Program-made: the position numbers and the translations under genes
Part shown: positions 19,605 through 29,629 of the stretch, in pieces
Layout: the number at the start of each line of letters is the position of its first letter
Position numbering within the stretch: the first letter of the stretch is position 1
DNA from: Symbiodinium natans
Lineage: Eukaryota > Sar > Dinophyceae > Suessiales > Symbiodiniaceae
Direction: 5' to 3'
NCBI GenBank assembly: GCA_905221605.1
Contig: CAJNDS010000198.1
Span: 2,501 to 66,500, forward strand
Length of the DNA: 64,000 nt
The notes under the pieces: model-generated
The model's input: the letters and a program-made list of their open reading frames with translations, nothing else
What the model was told of the DNA's origin: nothing
Databases searched by the model: none

Positions 19605-20300
19605 GCTTGAACTCCTGGACGACCGGCCCGTTGGCGGTCGAGACCTGCACACTAACGCCAGCCTCGGTGTCGTGAGTCACGACAGCACCGAAATCTGCAC
19701 CCACTTTGCACGCTCACGCCGCAGCACGGGCCAGCAACTCTCTGCTCTTGCGTGCGACGACGTTGGCGGCGTCGGATTGGTGGGCGATCTCGCACGCAGC
19801 CGCACCACCAACCCCACCAGGGTGGTATGACTCGACCTGGCGCCGCGCGTAGTTTGGCAAGACGACGAGGTCGCACAGTCGCACAGGATGCCTTCCGTGG
19901 TCAAGTGCTCGACGAGACTCCAAACAACAGACAAGCTTGCCCACGACACCACGCGGTCAACCTGCACAGAGGCGCTCTCGTTGAGCGAGGCGAGTCCTTT
20001 CGGCCGGGACCTCGTCAAAGCTCCGATAATTTCGGAGTTCGCCCACGCGTCCTGCATAACGCTCACGTGCACGGCTAGCGATAGCAGCTCAGCATGCTCC
20101 GGTTTCAGCATCCATGGCGCGACCAATTTCTTCGTGACCAGTCTGATGCCGCCCGCAGCCTTGCGCATGAAATTGCGCCAATTGCTGTGGGTCTGCGACG
20201 AAGGGGCCAACGAACAAAGGTAAAGATAGCAGGTGTCGTACACCGACTCGGAAACGCGGATGTACTTGCGAGGCCCGCTAAAGGACTTGTGCGTCAACGG
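19605..20300 (-). pseudogene. Methyltransferase C-terminal part and Mtr-Hel linker of the viral copy
   Basis: One minus-strand frame is open from the SL junction to about 19850 and holds an alpha-helical stretch (YIRVSESVYDTCYLYLCSL, then NWRNFMRKAAGGIRLVTKKL and HAELLSLAVHVSVMQDAW). This resembles the C-terminal part of alphavirus-like capping methyltransferases, mainly by position and composition. The catalytic N-terminal half is absent because the copy begins at the SL. A frameshift near 19860 moves the line to another frame (LVVLPNYARRQVESYHPGG). Confidence 0.55.
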
Positions 20301-20323
20301 CTTGAGCCAAAATGGCTGCCGGA
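20301..20323 (-). other. Dinoflagellate spliced-leader relic at the 5' end of the viral copy
   Basis: Minus strand TCCGGC followed by AGCCATTTTGGCTCAAG. The last 17 nt equal the 3' 17 nt of the known 22-nt dinoflagellate SL, and the preceding CCG-G-C differs from canonical CCG-T by a small change. The SL is fused to the open frame with no gap. Upstream on the minus strand the sequence is CCCTAGACCCGAAACTCCGG, that is, CCCTAAA-like. Confidence 0.88.
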
Positions 20324-20514
20324 GTTTCGGGTCTAGGGTTTCGACTCTCGCACTCACTGAAGCAGGCGAGGATTCTGTTTAGGGTTTAGGGTTCAGGGTG
20401 CCTCTTGCAAAGGGTTTAGTTGTGGGGCTGCCGGGTGTCAAAACTGCTCGAGCCCAAGCCCCTGCACGCAATCCTTTTCGAGGTCCCAACCCAAGATGTG
20501 GGGACCAAAACCCT

Positions 20515-20540
20515 AAACCCTAAACCCTAAACCCTACACC
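20515..20540 (-). repeat. Short CCCTAAA block
   Basis: Four heptamers. Confidence 0.9.
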
Positions 20541-20699
20541 CAGGAAGCAGCTTGGCTGCCAAAGCCACAGGTGTGGGCGTCAACGTAGCTGCATCGGAGT
20601 TTGGGACTCGAGCGGATGTGAACTGACGCCCTTTGTGTCCTAACCCAGACCGCTTACCCAAGCCTCCTAGGAATGGAACTCCACACCCTAAAACCTAAA

Positions 20700-20832
20700 A
20701 CCCGAGAGAGAGAAAGAGAGAGACAGAGGGGAAGAGAAAGGGAGAGAGAGAGACCGACTGGCCGCGTGAAAGACAGAGAGAGAGAGAGCGACTGTGAGAG
20801 AGAGAGAGAGAGAGCGAGAGAGCGAAAGAGAC
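20700..20832 (+). repeat. GA-rich microsatellite
   Basis: Imperfect (GA)n with GAAA and GCGA interruptions; purine-rich on the plus strand. Confidence 0.95.
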
Positions 20833-20887
20833 TTGAAGCCACGAGACCGAAAGAGTGTCGAAACCTCCGGTGCTTGTGCTGACCTCC

Positions 20888-21090
20888 AGGACCCTAAACC
20901 CTAAACCCTAAACCCTAAACCCTAAATGTGCTGACCTCCAGGACATCCACCTCCATCTCTGGCGAGGGTGCCTGGCTCTGTTTAGGCTCTATTCAGGCAC
21001 ATGGCAAAGGGGCTGGCGCGTCATCTTTCGCCTGGACTAGTTTAGGGTTTAGGGTTTGAGGTTTGGCGTTTAGGGTTTAGGGTTTGGGGT
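20888..21090. repeat. CCCTAAA (20890-20927) and TTTAGGG (21041-21090) blocks
   Basis: Two short blocks face each other across about 115 bp. The intervening TGCTGACCTCCAGGACATCC repeats a phrase from 20879-20892. Confidence 0.85.
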
Positions 21091-21419
21091 TTAAGGCTTA
21101 GTAGCAAGCCAGCCCCTTTGTAGCCAAGCCAGCCCCTTTGTAGAAAGACCTTGCTGCTAAACAGAAACTTCTGCAGAGGCGATTCTGGGGCGGTGTGAAG
21201 ATTTGAAGTCCGCGCATCAATCGCACTGCAAGGAACAAGCTTCAGGCGGTGTGTGGTTTTGGGATTTAGGGTAGGGCTTGTCGGGATTGCGGGGCTCATG
21301 GGGTCAGGCGAGCGTTGTTTTAGTAATTCAGGGTGGGTGAGGAAATCCTCATTTAGGGCTTATAGGCTGCGCTTTAGGGGGCGGGCTTCTATCGGTTTCG
21401 GGTTTTGCGTTTCGGGTGT

Positions 21420-21472
21420 CGAGTTTAGGGTTTAGGGTTCAGGGTTTAGGGTTTAGGGTTTAGGGTTCAGGG
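21420..21472 (+). repeat. TTTAGGG/TTCAGGG block
   Basis: Seven heptamers with two TTCAGGG variants. Confidence 0.9.
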
Positions 21473-21559
21473 CTATCACACTCGCTTGCCGAGCCTGGAC
21501 GCTTGGCTCGACGATGCCTGTGCTGGTTTGAACAGCGCAAGGCGTGTCAAGTCGGTGCT

Positions 21560-22905
21560 TTGTCTATGACCTGCTTAATAAGCCCCAAAAAAATATGAAT
21601 AAAAACACAAATCTTCCTTAAGGGCAATAAAGGGATGATGATGTTTTTCTTTTGGGGTTCTTAAGCTAATAGTAGTTGTTCTGGAAGACGAAATGTGTTC
21701 TGACATGTGAGGGCAGTTATAGATCAACCCCACATTCAGTGCCAGGAGCCCGCCATAGGGCATGTTCTAGCCGCTGGGCTTCTTGCACCCACGGAAGCTG
21801 TTGCGCACCCCCAACACGCAGCCCGGAGTTTTCCCGCCAAGAAGGCCCCCGAGGCTGGAGGGATTTAACCCTTGAGCCTCCCCCATCTGCTGTTGTAAGG
21901 GGAACGGGTGGGGGGCGGGGGGCCTCGACCCTTTCGGGCACCTTGTTTGCGGGCGTTTGGCTGCCAGACGCTCAAACCTCGTCCCCCACAACCCCGAACC
22001 CTGTCAAGGCCCACACCTTCATCGGGTTCGAGCGGCGGTGGAACCACCTCCTGCACGAAGCTTCGAGCAATTCCGGGTGCAGTTTCGCATAGCCGTAGGC
22101 CCGATTGTGTGGACCCTCGGGCACTCGAAGCCATGCTCTATTATTTTTTGGACTTTCTTTCCCCCTAAACCTCCTAAGCCCCCAAACCCCGTAAACCCCC
22201 CAGCCCCCGAAAACCTCCTCAGCGGACCTTCGTTTCGGAGTTGGGAGACTTGCTGGGGGTGAAATCGAGGGCCAGGCTCTAAAGCTTGGGCACTTTGGGA
22301 TGAAATGCCACATAGGGCCACCTCCAGGTGTCTTTCGGCAGCATGAGGTGTGCAAAGTCAGAGAATGTGAGCCTTGAATATGTACGGCTACTCTTGGGCT
22401 GGGCAAGTTCAAGATGCCCCCATATGCCGTGCACTCAAGGTAAGGATTTCGAGCTGAGTGTTTCGGGTCTCCCTCCCCACGACACAGCGACCCTGAGCCC
22501 GGTGTCTGCATCAGGGTCCTCAGATCTGCCTCGGCGCAGTGTCAGACAGCCGAAAAACCGTGAGCCAGCTACTGCCATAAGGATTGAGAGCACCCTCTTG
22601 AACTGCCCCAAGAGCTACACGCATCACGGTCGAGATGACAGAAATGCGGGGGGGATGAAGGCTTCAAGCGCGTGAGCCTGCGAACTCCCGCATGTACCCT
22701 ACAATCCATGACCTCTGTCTCCGCAGGCATGATTCTCACCGGGTCTTGAATTTGTCTGAAGCATGCTGCCAGTTCTTAAAACCGGAATTAGGGCTCCCAG
22801 GTTCAGACTCTCATCAATTCTGCAATCAGCCCCTTTTTGAAGAGGAGCCCATAAAAAATCGAATGAGGTGATTCCCTAATGTTCCCCCTAATACTGTGAT
22901 TCCCC
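21560..22905. other. Unique region, no supported gene
   Basis: Many overlapping open frames on both strands at 21700-22500 reflect high GC and Pro/Gly-rich composition (CCCCC and GGGGG words), not recognisable domains. Confidence 0.45.
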
Positions 22906-22909
22906 GATG

Positions 22910-23001
22910 TTTCCCCATATACGAGCCGTCCGGAATAGGGATTTTCGTACCCTCTAGGATAATCCTTATGAAGAACTGTAGTCTAAGGGGGATCATCCCA
23001 A
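22910..23001 (+). mobile_element. Family B hairpin element, copy 5
   Basis: CCCCATATACGAGCCGTCC, GGATAATCCTTATGAAG and AGTCTAAGGGGGATCATCCC align with the copies at 49455 and 57108. This copy has no telomeric heptamers inside. Confidence 0.7.
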
Positions 23002-23149
23002 TAACTCATTCCCCCATTTCCTACAAGTAGCAAGAATCAGCAACCCCCCTCTCGGAAACACTCTTGCAGCACGGATCGCTGAAGCTGGGCTGGTGGTCCT
23101 CACCGTGGCAGGCTCGACCTTACAGCTGCCAGCGCGAAACAAAAATGCA

Positions 23150-23285
23150 GGTAGAGAGAGAGAGAGAGGGAGAGAGAAAGAGATTGGGTTTAGGGTTTAG
23201 GGTTTAGGGTTTAGGGTTTAGGGTTTAGGGTTTAGGGTTTAGGGTTTAGGGTTTAGGGTTTAGGGTTTAGGGTTTAAGGTTTAGT
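23150..23285 (+). repeat. AG microsatellite joined to TTTAGGG block
   Basis: (AG)n at 23152-23183 runs directly into about fourteen TTTAGGG units ending in TTTAAGG. Confidence 0.95.
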
Positions 23286-23726
23286 GTTTACTTAATTATT
23301 CCCCAGCCTGGGTGTGGGGTTGTTAGGTTTTAAACTCAACTCTTCTCGTCGCCCGGTCTACTCGCCCACCACCCACCCGTCCCGCCAGAGTAGTCCCTGG
23401 AGTGCCCAATCTCAGCGTACACCCAGAGTGTCCCTGGAGTGCCCAACCAACCCCAGTCCCCGGAGTGCCCAACCCCGGAGTCTGCAGGGTGGGGATGTTC
23501 GAAGTAAAATGGTGCATAGTTGCTTAATACTTAGAATGAATAAAAATAATTCATAGTTGTGTAATGATACTTAGACATAACATCGATCATGTCCTATTCT
23601 CACGGGCATTCGGAGTCGTTCAGGTGTGGAGCTTGGGGCTTGGGGTGTGCCAAAGCACAAGAGCCGCTCCTTCACCTGACAAAGCTTAACCAGAAGCTGA
23701 CGGACCTAAACCCACTTGGGGGGGCG

Positions 23727-23830
23727 TCCGAAATTCGGGCTACCCTTTTGGGGGGGGGGGGGGGTCCTTCTTTATAAGGGAATCCTACTATTCGGGTGGC
23801 CTAGGGGTCCCTCATTCTCGCAAACTTCCA
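23727..23830 (+). mobile_element. Family F element, copy 2
   Basis: CCGAAATTCGGGCTACCC and TATAAGGGAATCCTACTATT match 60981-61042. A G-run of 15 lies inside at 23750-23764. Confidence 0.6.
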
Positions 23831-23834
23831 ATTT

Positions 23835-25020
23835 GGCACTAGCGGCTCTTGCGGCTCTTCCTGTCCTTTGAAGATCGCCTCCTTGGCGCCTCCTGTTTCC
23901 GTTGGCAAGGGATGGGGGCCTCCGTTCTTGCCCAAGCCCGTACACTAGTCAGGGCTCAGCCCTACGTCCCTAAGGACAGGCAGAAGCTCAATTCCTGAAT
24001 ATGATCCTCTTTAACCCAAGAAGGGAAAGAGATGAAATGTCCCCCAAGAAACCTACCGAGTCAAAGCACCACTTCCCAAACACGCGATTTCCCTGAGCCC
24101 GGCATGGCGTCCTCCTCTATGGGCTCCATGCTTCCGCTGCTCAGCGGTCCAATAGCCTGCCCAGGGGAGGGGGGAGGGGGGTGAGAGGGGAGGGTTTAGG
24201 GTTTAGGGTTTAGGGTTTAGGGCTGGGTTGAGAGGCAGTAGGGTTGAGGTTTCGGTGTTGGGGCGATAGGAGGAAGACATCCAGCACCGTGCTTGTGGTC
24301 CGGCTTGCGTCTTCGGACACGCTTCAGATCCGCTCTCCAGGGACACAGTTATTGTCATGGGCGCTCAGGAACTCAGCCTGGAAGTTTCCCTTTTGCAACT
24401 GGACTGCGGACAACTGCCAGGAAAGGATACGACCCCCACTGCAAGTTTCCCTAACCCTAAACCCTTCGCGGGACCCTACGGCGCATAACATCCTGCGACC
24501 CTCCGCAATGTTCGAGGCTGCGGCCGCTCGTGGTGAGCGTTCCCGCTGTTGGCGGGGTGGCTCTGCGCGCGCTTGCCTCAGGTGCAGTCGGGAATCACAC
24601 GGGAGACCCGAAAGCAGAAAGCCGAAATCCGAAACCCGAACCGTTCAAGTGTAGTGGAAGTCTTCTTAGCTTTCTAATACGAGGCGTTGGCCAGCTGCCG
24701 GAATGCTTGATGAAGGTTCATTGCTGATCGGGCCTGAAAGCAACTCAACATTGCGTTCTTCAGGGTGCGCACAAGAGAATGAAACATCTTGGGGGGCCTC
24801 AGGCCATAAACCCTAAACCATTTTTCCTAAAACCCTAAACCCTAAACCCTAATCCCTAGACCAAAAGGAACCACGAAACCACAATTGCGGACTTCGCGGC
24901 TGCGCTTCTTGTGCTTCCGTGGGCTCCAGCGGAATGCGCGGACTCTTGGAGGCATCCCCATGTCGCCTCGGCATCGGGGCAGCTTCGGAACCAAAATGTT
25001 TGGCGGAGGGCCCCTGAAAT
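23835..25020. other. Mostly unique DNA with a short TTTAGGG block
   Basis: Five TTTAGGG heptamers lie at 24190-24223. The frame 24244-24654 (plus) has no recognised domain and ends in a GAAACCCGAA phrase. A small CCCTAAA block is at 24827-24852. Confidence 0.45.
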
Positions 25021-25029
25021 TCGCCCGGG

Positions 25030-25090
25030 TTTAGGGTTTCGGGTTTCGGGTTTGGGGTTTAGGGTTTAGGGTTTAGGGTTTATTTAGGGT
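25030..25090 (+). repeat. TTTAGGG/TTTCGGG block
   Basis: TTTCGGG and TTTGGGG variants precede TTTAGGG units. Confidence 0.9.
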
Positions 25091-25419
25091 TTTCCCACAC
25101 GTTTCGCAAGCGTTTACGGGGAAAGGTCAGAAACACACTAAGCCCAACCAACCAAAGAGACCCTTCGACCCCACCCCCATTGCCCACCTGCCTGTCATGG
25201 CGTGCTCGAGGGAAGCTAGCGTTACAGGGGGTAGGGATTGCGCAGGCTGGCTGCTGAGACCCCTGGCGTGGCCCGCGCAGGGAGTGTGAAATTTTCAGAA
25301 CCGTCGGTCACCAGTCCCGCTTGGTGATTGAAAGCACTGCACAGCAGATACGAGCTACGGGCTCATACCCCGTGACAGGACTTGCGGGGATCTACCGGCA
25401 TTACGTCTCAGCCAAAGGT

Positions 25420-25500
25420 ACTAGGGTTTAGGGTTTAGGGTTTAGGGCTTAGGGTTTAGGGTTTAAGGTTTAGGGTTTAAGGTTTAGGGTTTAGGGTTAC
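25420..25500 (+). repeat. TTTAGGG/TTTAAGG block
   Basis: Eleven heptamers with alternating TTTAAGG variants. Confidence 0.9.
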
Positions 25501-25714
25501 CTTGAGAACCAAGAATCTCGGTGTGCTGCTAGAAAGCTTCTGCGAGTTTGCAGGCGTGATGCCTTCTCTAGCTGCCTGTTGGGGTGATGGCCTTACCACG
25601 CTTTCGGATTGGAGGTCGCTGCCGGCAGCGCTGTGTCTCGAAATTAAAGGGCTCGAGGTCTGGAGGGCTTAGGGTTTTGGGTTTTGGGTTTCGGGGAAAA
25701 GGGATGCAATTTGA

Positions 25715-25795
25715 TACGAAGTGATCTGAGATGGTCTGAGATGGTCTGATGTGGCATGACGTGGCATGATGTGGCGTGGTATGGCATTGACATGG
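25715..25795 (+). repeat. ATGGTCTGAG / ATGTGGCATG short tandem repeat
   Basis: Ten- to eleven-base words TGGTCTGAGA and GTGGCATGAT repeat five to six times. Confidence 0.75.
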
Positions 25796-25874
25796 GGGGT
25801 GTGGAGCTTATATGCTGCATGGGTCCGTGGACACCAAAGCCAAAGCCGGTTTCCAACCTCTGGCATCCTCTCAA

Positions 25875-25984
25875 CCCAAAGAGCCCAATATTGCCTACTT
25901 AAGGAATATACCTTAAATCAGATTGAGGATCCCTAATATGATCTAAGCACTACTCCTTAGTTAAGCCATATTGGGCTCTTTGGG
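25875..25984. mobile_element. Family A palindromic element, copy 3
   Basis: Ends CCCAAAGAGCCCAATATTGC and ATATTGGGCTCTTTGGG with an AGGATCCCT centre. Confidence 0.9.
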
Positions 25985-25989
25985 AAGAA

Positions 25990-26860
25990 AGGGCTTCTCG
26001 GGCGCCCAGCTCAACCATGGACTGGAACGTCGAGTTGGCCGCGAGGGTGCGTGCGCACTCGAGGGCCTCAGATTCGCTCGGGGCGCGGCTCGGCTCTGCT
26101 CGGCTTTCTTCTGCAGGGCCAAGCAGCGTTCAGGGTGCCAAAGTAGACTTTTAACCCTTAACCCTAATCAGCCCTAAAGGTTTTCGGGAGCCGCGCTTGC
26201 ACCGCAAGTCAAAGCCCTCTTTGCGTCTCCTGAATCCTTTACCTCAGGCCCATGGCTTCTCCCTCTGGGTCTTTGTCCGCGCTGAAACCGAGCTGTAGAC
26301 CCAAAACTCCGGTCTAGGCCGAAGCCGACAGAATCCCACGCCAAACGGGATCGTAGCCCTGCAGCCCTAAACCCCGAAAGAGCCGCCCGACATATCCCCC
26401 AAACCCTTCTCACTAAGAAGAGGCCCGGCTCAGCCGCGGACCCTCTTGAACTGGAGACGCTGTTCGGGGACGCAGATGGCTGCATGGTGTGCCTCCTGCA
26501 GCCGGAGATTGAAACCCCAAAACTGTGCCCCTTAAGAACCCCCAAAAAAACACTCTCTTCCTTCTCTTCCTTATGAGGGCAATATCCGTTGTCATTCTGC
26601 CAGATAGAACGACCTCGATGCAGTTACAAGCAAAGGGGGTAGCCGCAGTTGCAAGAGCACACGCGCACACCATCATCAACAGCGCAAACCATCGTCCCAG
26701 TAAATGTGACGCCCTTTGCTTTTACACCTCGCTGCACCAGGTCACAGAATGAGTGCCTCCATTTGCCCGCACAAGGAAGCACAAATAGTAGTTAAGAAAC
26801 AGAGTCGAACACCAAGAAGCCCCCAGAGCCTTTCGGCCCGAAGCCCCAGATAGTTGAGGG
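25990..26860. other. Unique DNA, no supported gene
   Basis: Open frames on both strands at 26174-26752 lack motifs. A CGGCTCTGCTCGGCT repeat lies near 26090. From 26865 to 26955 a degenerate GGGTTCA/GGGTTGA block begins. Confidence 0.4.
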
Positions 26861-27039
26861 TTCAGGGTTGCGGGTTTAGGGTTGAGGGCTCAGGGTTGAG
26901 GGCTTTCGGTTTAGGCTGAGAGCTCAGGGTTCAGGCTTGAGGGTTGGGGGCCTTTACTGCGTGGGGTAAGGCAACACGACCGAACATCCCAGCGCAGGGT
27001 GAGACGATGGAGGGTGGAGGCAGGCTTGACTCATCAGGG

Positions 27040-27146
27040 CTTTACAAAATCCAAAAAGTTGGAACATCCTTATCCCCAAACTAAAGGGAATCCCAGCTCT
27101 AATCATCCTTAAACCATGTTCCAACTTTCTGGAGTTTACTGTATAG
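27040..27146. mobile_element. Family H inverted-repeat element
   Basis: TCCAAAAAGTTGGAACATCC and ATGTTCCAACTTTCTGGAG are inverted arms about 50 bp apart, the outer side reading TTTACTGTA. A half copy lies at 62090-62136. It lies about 100 bp downstream of the stop of the gene at 27249. Confidence 0.7.
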
Positions 27147-27248
27147 GTCTTAGACCTTAACCAGGAGTTTGGGGCAATGAGGGCTTGTAGGCTTTCGATT
27201 TCAGGGGTTGCCTCCACAAAAACAAAAGAACAGCTGTGCCTCATTTCT

Positions 27249-28152
27249 TCATGTCTGATGGCCAATGAAGGCTTTGAGGACAACACCGAGGCGCCATGAC
27301 AAGATTTTGTAGACCAACATACCGCCGCAAAAAGCTGCAGCACGTTCCAGTGGAGAAAGCAGATCAAGGGATTGAAGGGTGACAAAGCACCCCATCGTGC
27401 ACACGATCGGAATGCTGGCTGAAAGTACTGCTAGCAAGTTTTTCATGACCTCGAGGTACTGGTTGCTCGGCCTCGCCCGCGCAACCTTGCAAACGTCAAG
27501 GAGCCAGTCCTTCAACGTAGGCATGCCCACGAGCCAGATGCATAAACCCTGGAGCAGGAAGGCCAATGCATCCGGGGATTCGAGCTGTCCTGCAACCGAC
27601 CACTGGACGGCAGCCCCATCCATGGAAAGCCACATGATGGGGGCAAATACTGCAATGGTAGACTTTGTGGTCAAAACTCGCTCGAGGTCACGTGTCAAAA
27701 CCGCCAGAACCTCTGCCCGTATGGTGTTCTCAAAGGATTCGAGGTCACCGAACCACGTCATCACACATTCCTTCAAAATTATGCGGTCGCATAGCACAGG
27801 TTCGCCAGACAGTGTGACGTGGTTCCTGGCACAGCAGGCACACTCAGCAGTATCGAATGAGATCAGCAGCAATTGCTGCCTCATAGTGTCTAACTCTCGA
27901 AAATACTTGCGCAAATGGCTCACTAGTGTGAAGCCAACGACCATTGCTGCAACCAGGGAGATAGGACCAGGGTTGAGAATCATGAGCTCTCTTTGTAGAG
28001 GCACCATTGCGAGGGTAATCGTGCCAGCGCTGGTGCACAAGAAGACTCCAAAGCAAACTGGCCCCAGCAGGGTGGGTGTGATGATCCGCTTCGCTTCCTT
28101 GCCCTGCTCCCTGCTTCGCAAGAAGGCTGCAAGCTCGAACAAACACCACAAC
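27249..28152 (-). CDS. Multi-pass membrane protein with TIR-like motif, exon 2
   Basis: The exon begins at an AG|G acceptor and reads LWCLFELAAFLRSREQGKEA at once, the expected continuation of exon 1 ...DPTWTRR. About 300 codons follow to a TGA at 27251-27249. Hydrophobic segments lie near residues 25-50, 58-78, 190-212, 238-260 and 270-290, so at least four or five membrane spans are likely. The pattern RLWCxFELAxF after an ILWDPTW phrase recurs in a lineage-specific family of uncharacterised dinoflagellate membrane proteins, as I recall; it looks like the end of a TIR-like domain. Function unknown. The 3' end could continue in another exon, but the stop is in a good position. Confidence 0.72.
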
Positions 28153-28349
28153 CTTCAAGTGTCCAGATTGAAAGAGTCAGCGCGACTAAAACGTTCGTAG
28201 TAGGTAGGTAATTTAGGTGTGTCTACTCTGCTGTCCCAGTCCAAAGGGCACTTGTAAGGTTTACCCGAGTTCCCCCCCCCCCCACTTTTCCCCTAAACCC
28301 TAAACCCTAAACCCTAAATCCTAAACCCTAAACCGTTCCCACTCTTTGC
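28153..28349 (-). other. Intron (197 bp) with GC donor, containing CCCTAAA repeats
   Basis: On the minus strand exon 1 ends CGAAG, the intron starts GCAAAGAGTG and ends CACTTGAAG, and exon 2 starts GTTGTGG. Joining keeps the frame and restores the WTRRLWC phrase. The AG|G at both sides and the GC donor are typical of dinoflagellate introns. On the plus strand 28292-28334 it holds six CCCTAAA-type units, next to a C-run of 12 at 28272-28284. Confidence 0.75.
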
Positions 28350-28987
28350 CTTCGGGTCCAAGTTGGGTCCCAAAGAATGAGCATCGAGTCCGACCTTCGC
28401 AGCAGCCCTGCCAGACTAACGATGGCTTGACTTTTCAAACGCCTGTCTTCACTGATGCAGATTCGATCGAAGAAGATACGAGTCTGAGACCTCCAAAAGA
28501 TCATCACCAGCGAAGTGATCAGAAAGCCAGACCACACAGACCAGATCGAGCTATAAGGCCTATTGCGAAATAAGCCCTCGTCCCCACGGATGAATTCCGG
28601 GAGAACCTGGAAAGAGAACAGGAACATCATCGCAACAGCAACGAGTGTGCCCGAAATTATAGCTGGCGGGCCGTTGTACATGGCGAGAAGCGTCAAGACC
28701 TTTCTCCAGCACTGTCCATGCCAGGAATGGCTCCAGAAGGTTTGTATCCAGTCGCTTCTCTGACTTTTTGAATAAAGGTCAGCGCCGGGTGCACCGCGCC
28801 AAGCCCGAAAAGAGTTCTCGAAGGCCTGAAACACAAACGTCACCCTCAAAATCTCTGAGTTTGCGAGATCCATGCTTGCAACCTGTTGGGAAATGTAGGC
28901 CAGTGCTTCGGTTCGATCCTGGCAGGGGTTGCCAACCACAACAGCCCTCTCGCCAGGAACCGGACTCTGTAGGCCGTCGCCTTGCAT
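28350..28987 (-). CDS. Multi-pass membrane protein with TIR-like motif, exon 1
   Basis: About 213 codons start at the ATG at 28987-28985; an in-frame stop lies just upstream, so this ATG is usable, but an upstream exon joined at an AG nearby is also possible. Motifs in order: FWSHSWHG near residue 84, hydrophobic segments at about 108-130 and 147-166, FFDRICISED near 172 and SMLILWDPTW near 201. The D-x-x-CI...LKxxAI...LxxSDxxLxLW pattern is TIR-like and typical of this family. With exon 2 the protein is about 514 residues. No neighbour suggests its role. The reading frame is intact, unlike the viral copy. Confidence 0.72.
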
Positions 28988-29039
28988 TTTTTGCTGTCAC
29001 TTTGAGGCGGGCCCTCCACGTGAAACATTAAGAAACTGA

Positions 29040-29620
29040 GCCAAAGGACTACAGTACTATAGGCATACATCATGTAGCAACGGAGTCATGGACCAACAAT
29101 CATGGAACATCAGGATGTCTAGCTACCTACCTCGGAAACAACAGCCCTTTAGTCAGCGCCCTTGCTTGCAACTAAGTCCAGCTGCACGTGCTTGAGAGCC
29201 TAGGCGGCTTACAGTGTAGCCTTCGCCGGCCATACAGTAGCCTCACAAACATGTTGCTACCCTTTACCGGACACACCTGATATCGACCCCGACGCTAATT
29301 ATACGCTCCACGTCTTGAGGGGTGGGGGCCCTAAGGCCCTAAGCCCATAATAAACCTACACTAAGAAGGGCCCAGAAACGTGTCAGTCGCTCCCCAGATG
29401 CTGGCACGCCAAGTATTTGTGCTTATTTTTCTACACTCAAAGAGATTTTGCAGGTTCTTGGCTTGCTTGAGGTTCGGAGGTCGTTCTGACAGGCTCGTTT
29501 TGGCACCCGTGAAGCAAAGCAAGTGGCCCTCGTCTGCAAAACTTTGTCGAGACACTTCATTAAGAACCGCAACAACACATCAAAATCGACTAAATATGCC
29601 AGACACCCCAAAGTACACCC
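29040..29620. other. Upstream region of the membrane protein gene, nothing recognised
   Basis: It is free of TTTAGGG blocks and holds no clear promoter element. Open frames at 29361-29727 on both strands are not supported. Confidence 0.45.
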
Positions 29621-29629
29621 TGGCACCGT

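Larger units (their letters stand above)
15286..20323 (-). pseudogene. Endogenous alphavirus-like RNA virus replicase, retroposed copy (whole locus)
   Basis: On the minus strand the order is spliced-leader relic (20301-20323), methyltransferase C-terminal part, superfamily 1 helicase, RdRp with GDD, 3' region, then an A-run (T on the plus strand, 15286-15292). This Mtr-Hel-RdRp order is that of alphavirus-like positive-strand RNA viruses. The coding line shifts frame and hits stops many times, so it is an old, non-functional genomic copy. A 1.0-kb transposon sits inside it at 16875-17898, leaving about 4.0 kb of retrocopy. No TTTAGGG block occurs inside, whereas both ends abut TTTAGGG-like DNA. 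SL at one end and an A-run at the other suggest reverse transcription of a trans-spliced, polyadenylated transcript. The exact virus group is uncertain. Confidence 0.82.

Noticed and set aside
25345..25395. tRNA-Met-like anticodon arm (ACGGG-CTCATAC-CCCGT)
   Set aside because: The stem-loop is good but no T-arm with a GGTTCGA box nor matching acceptor stem follows at the right distance.
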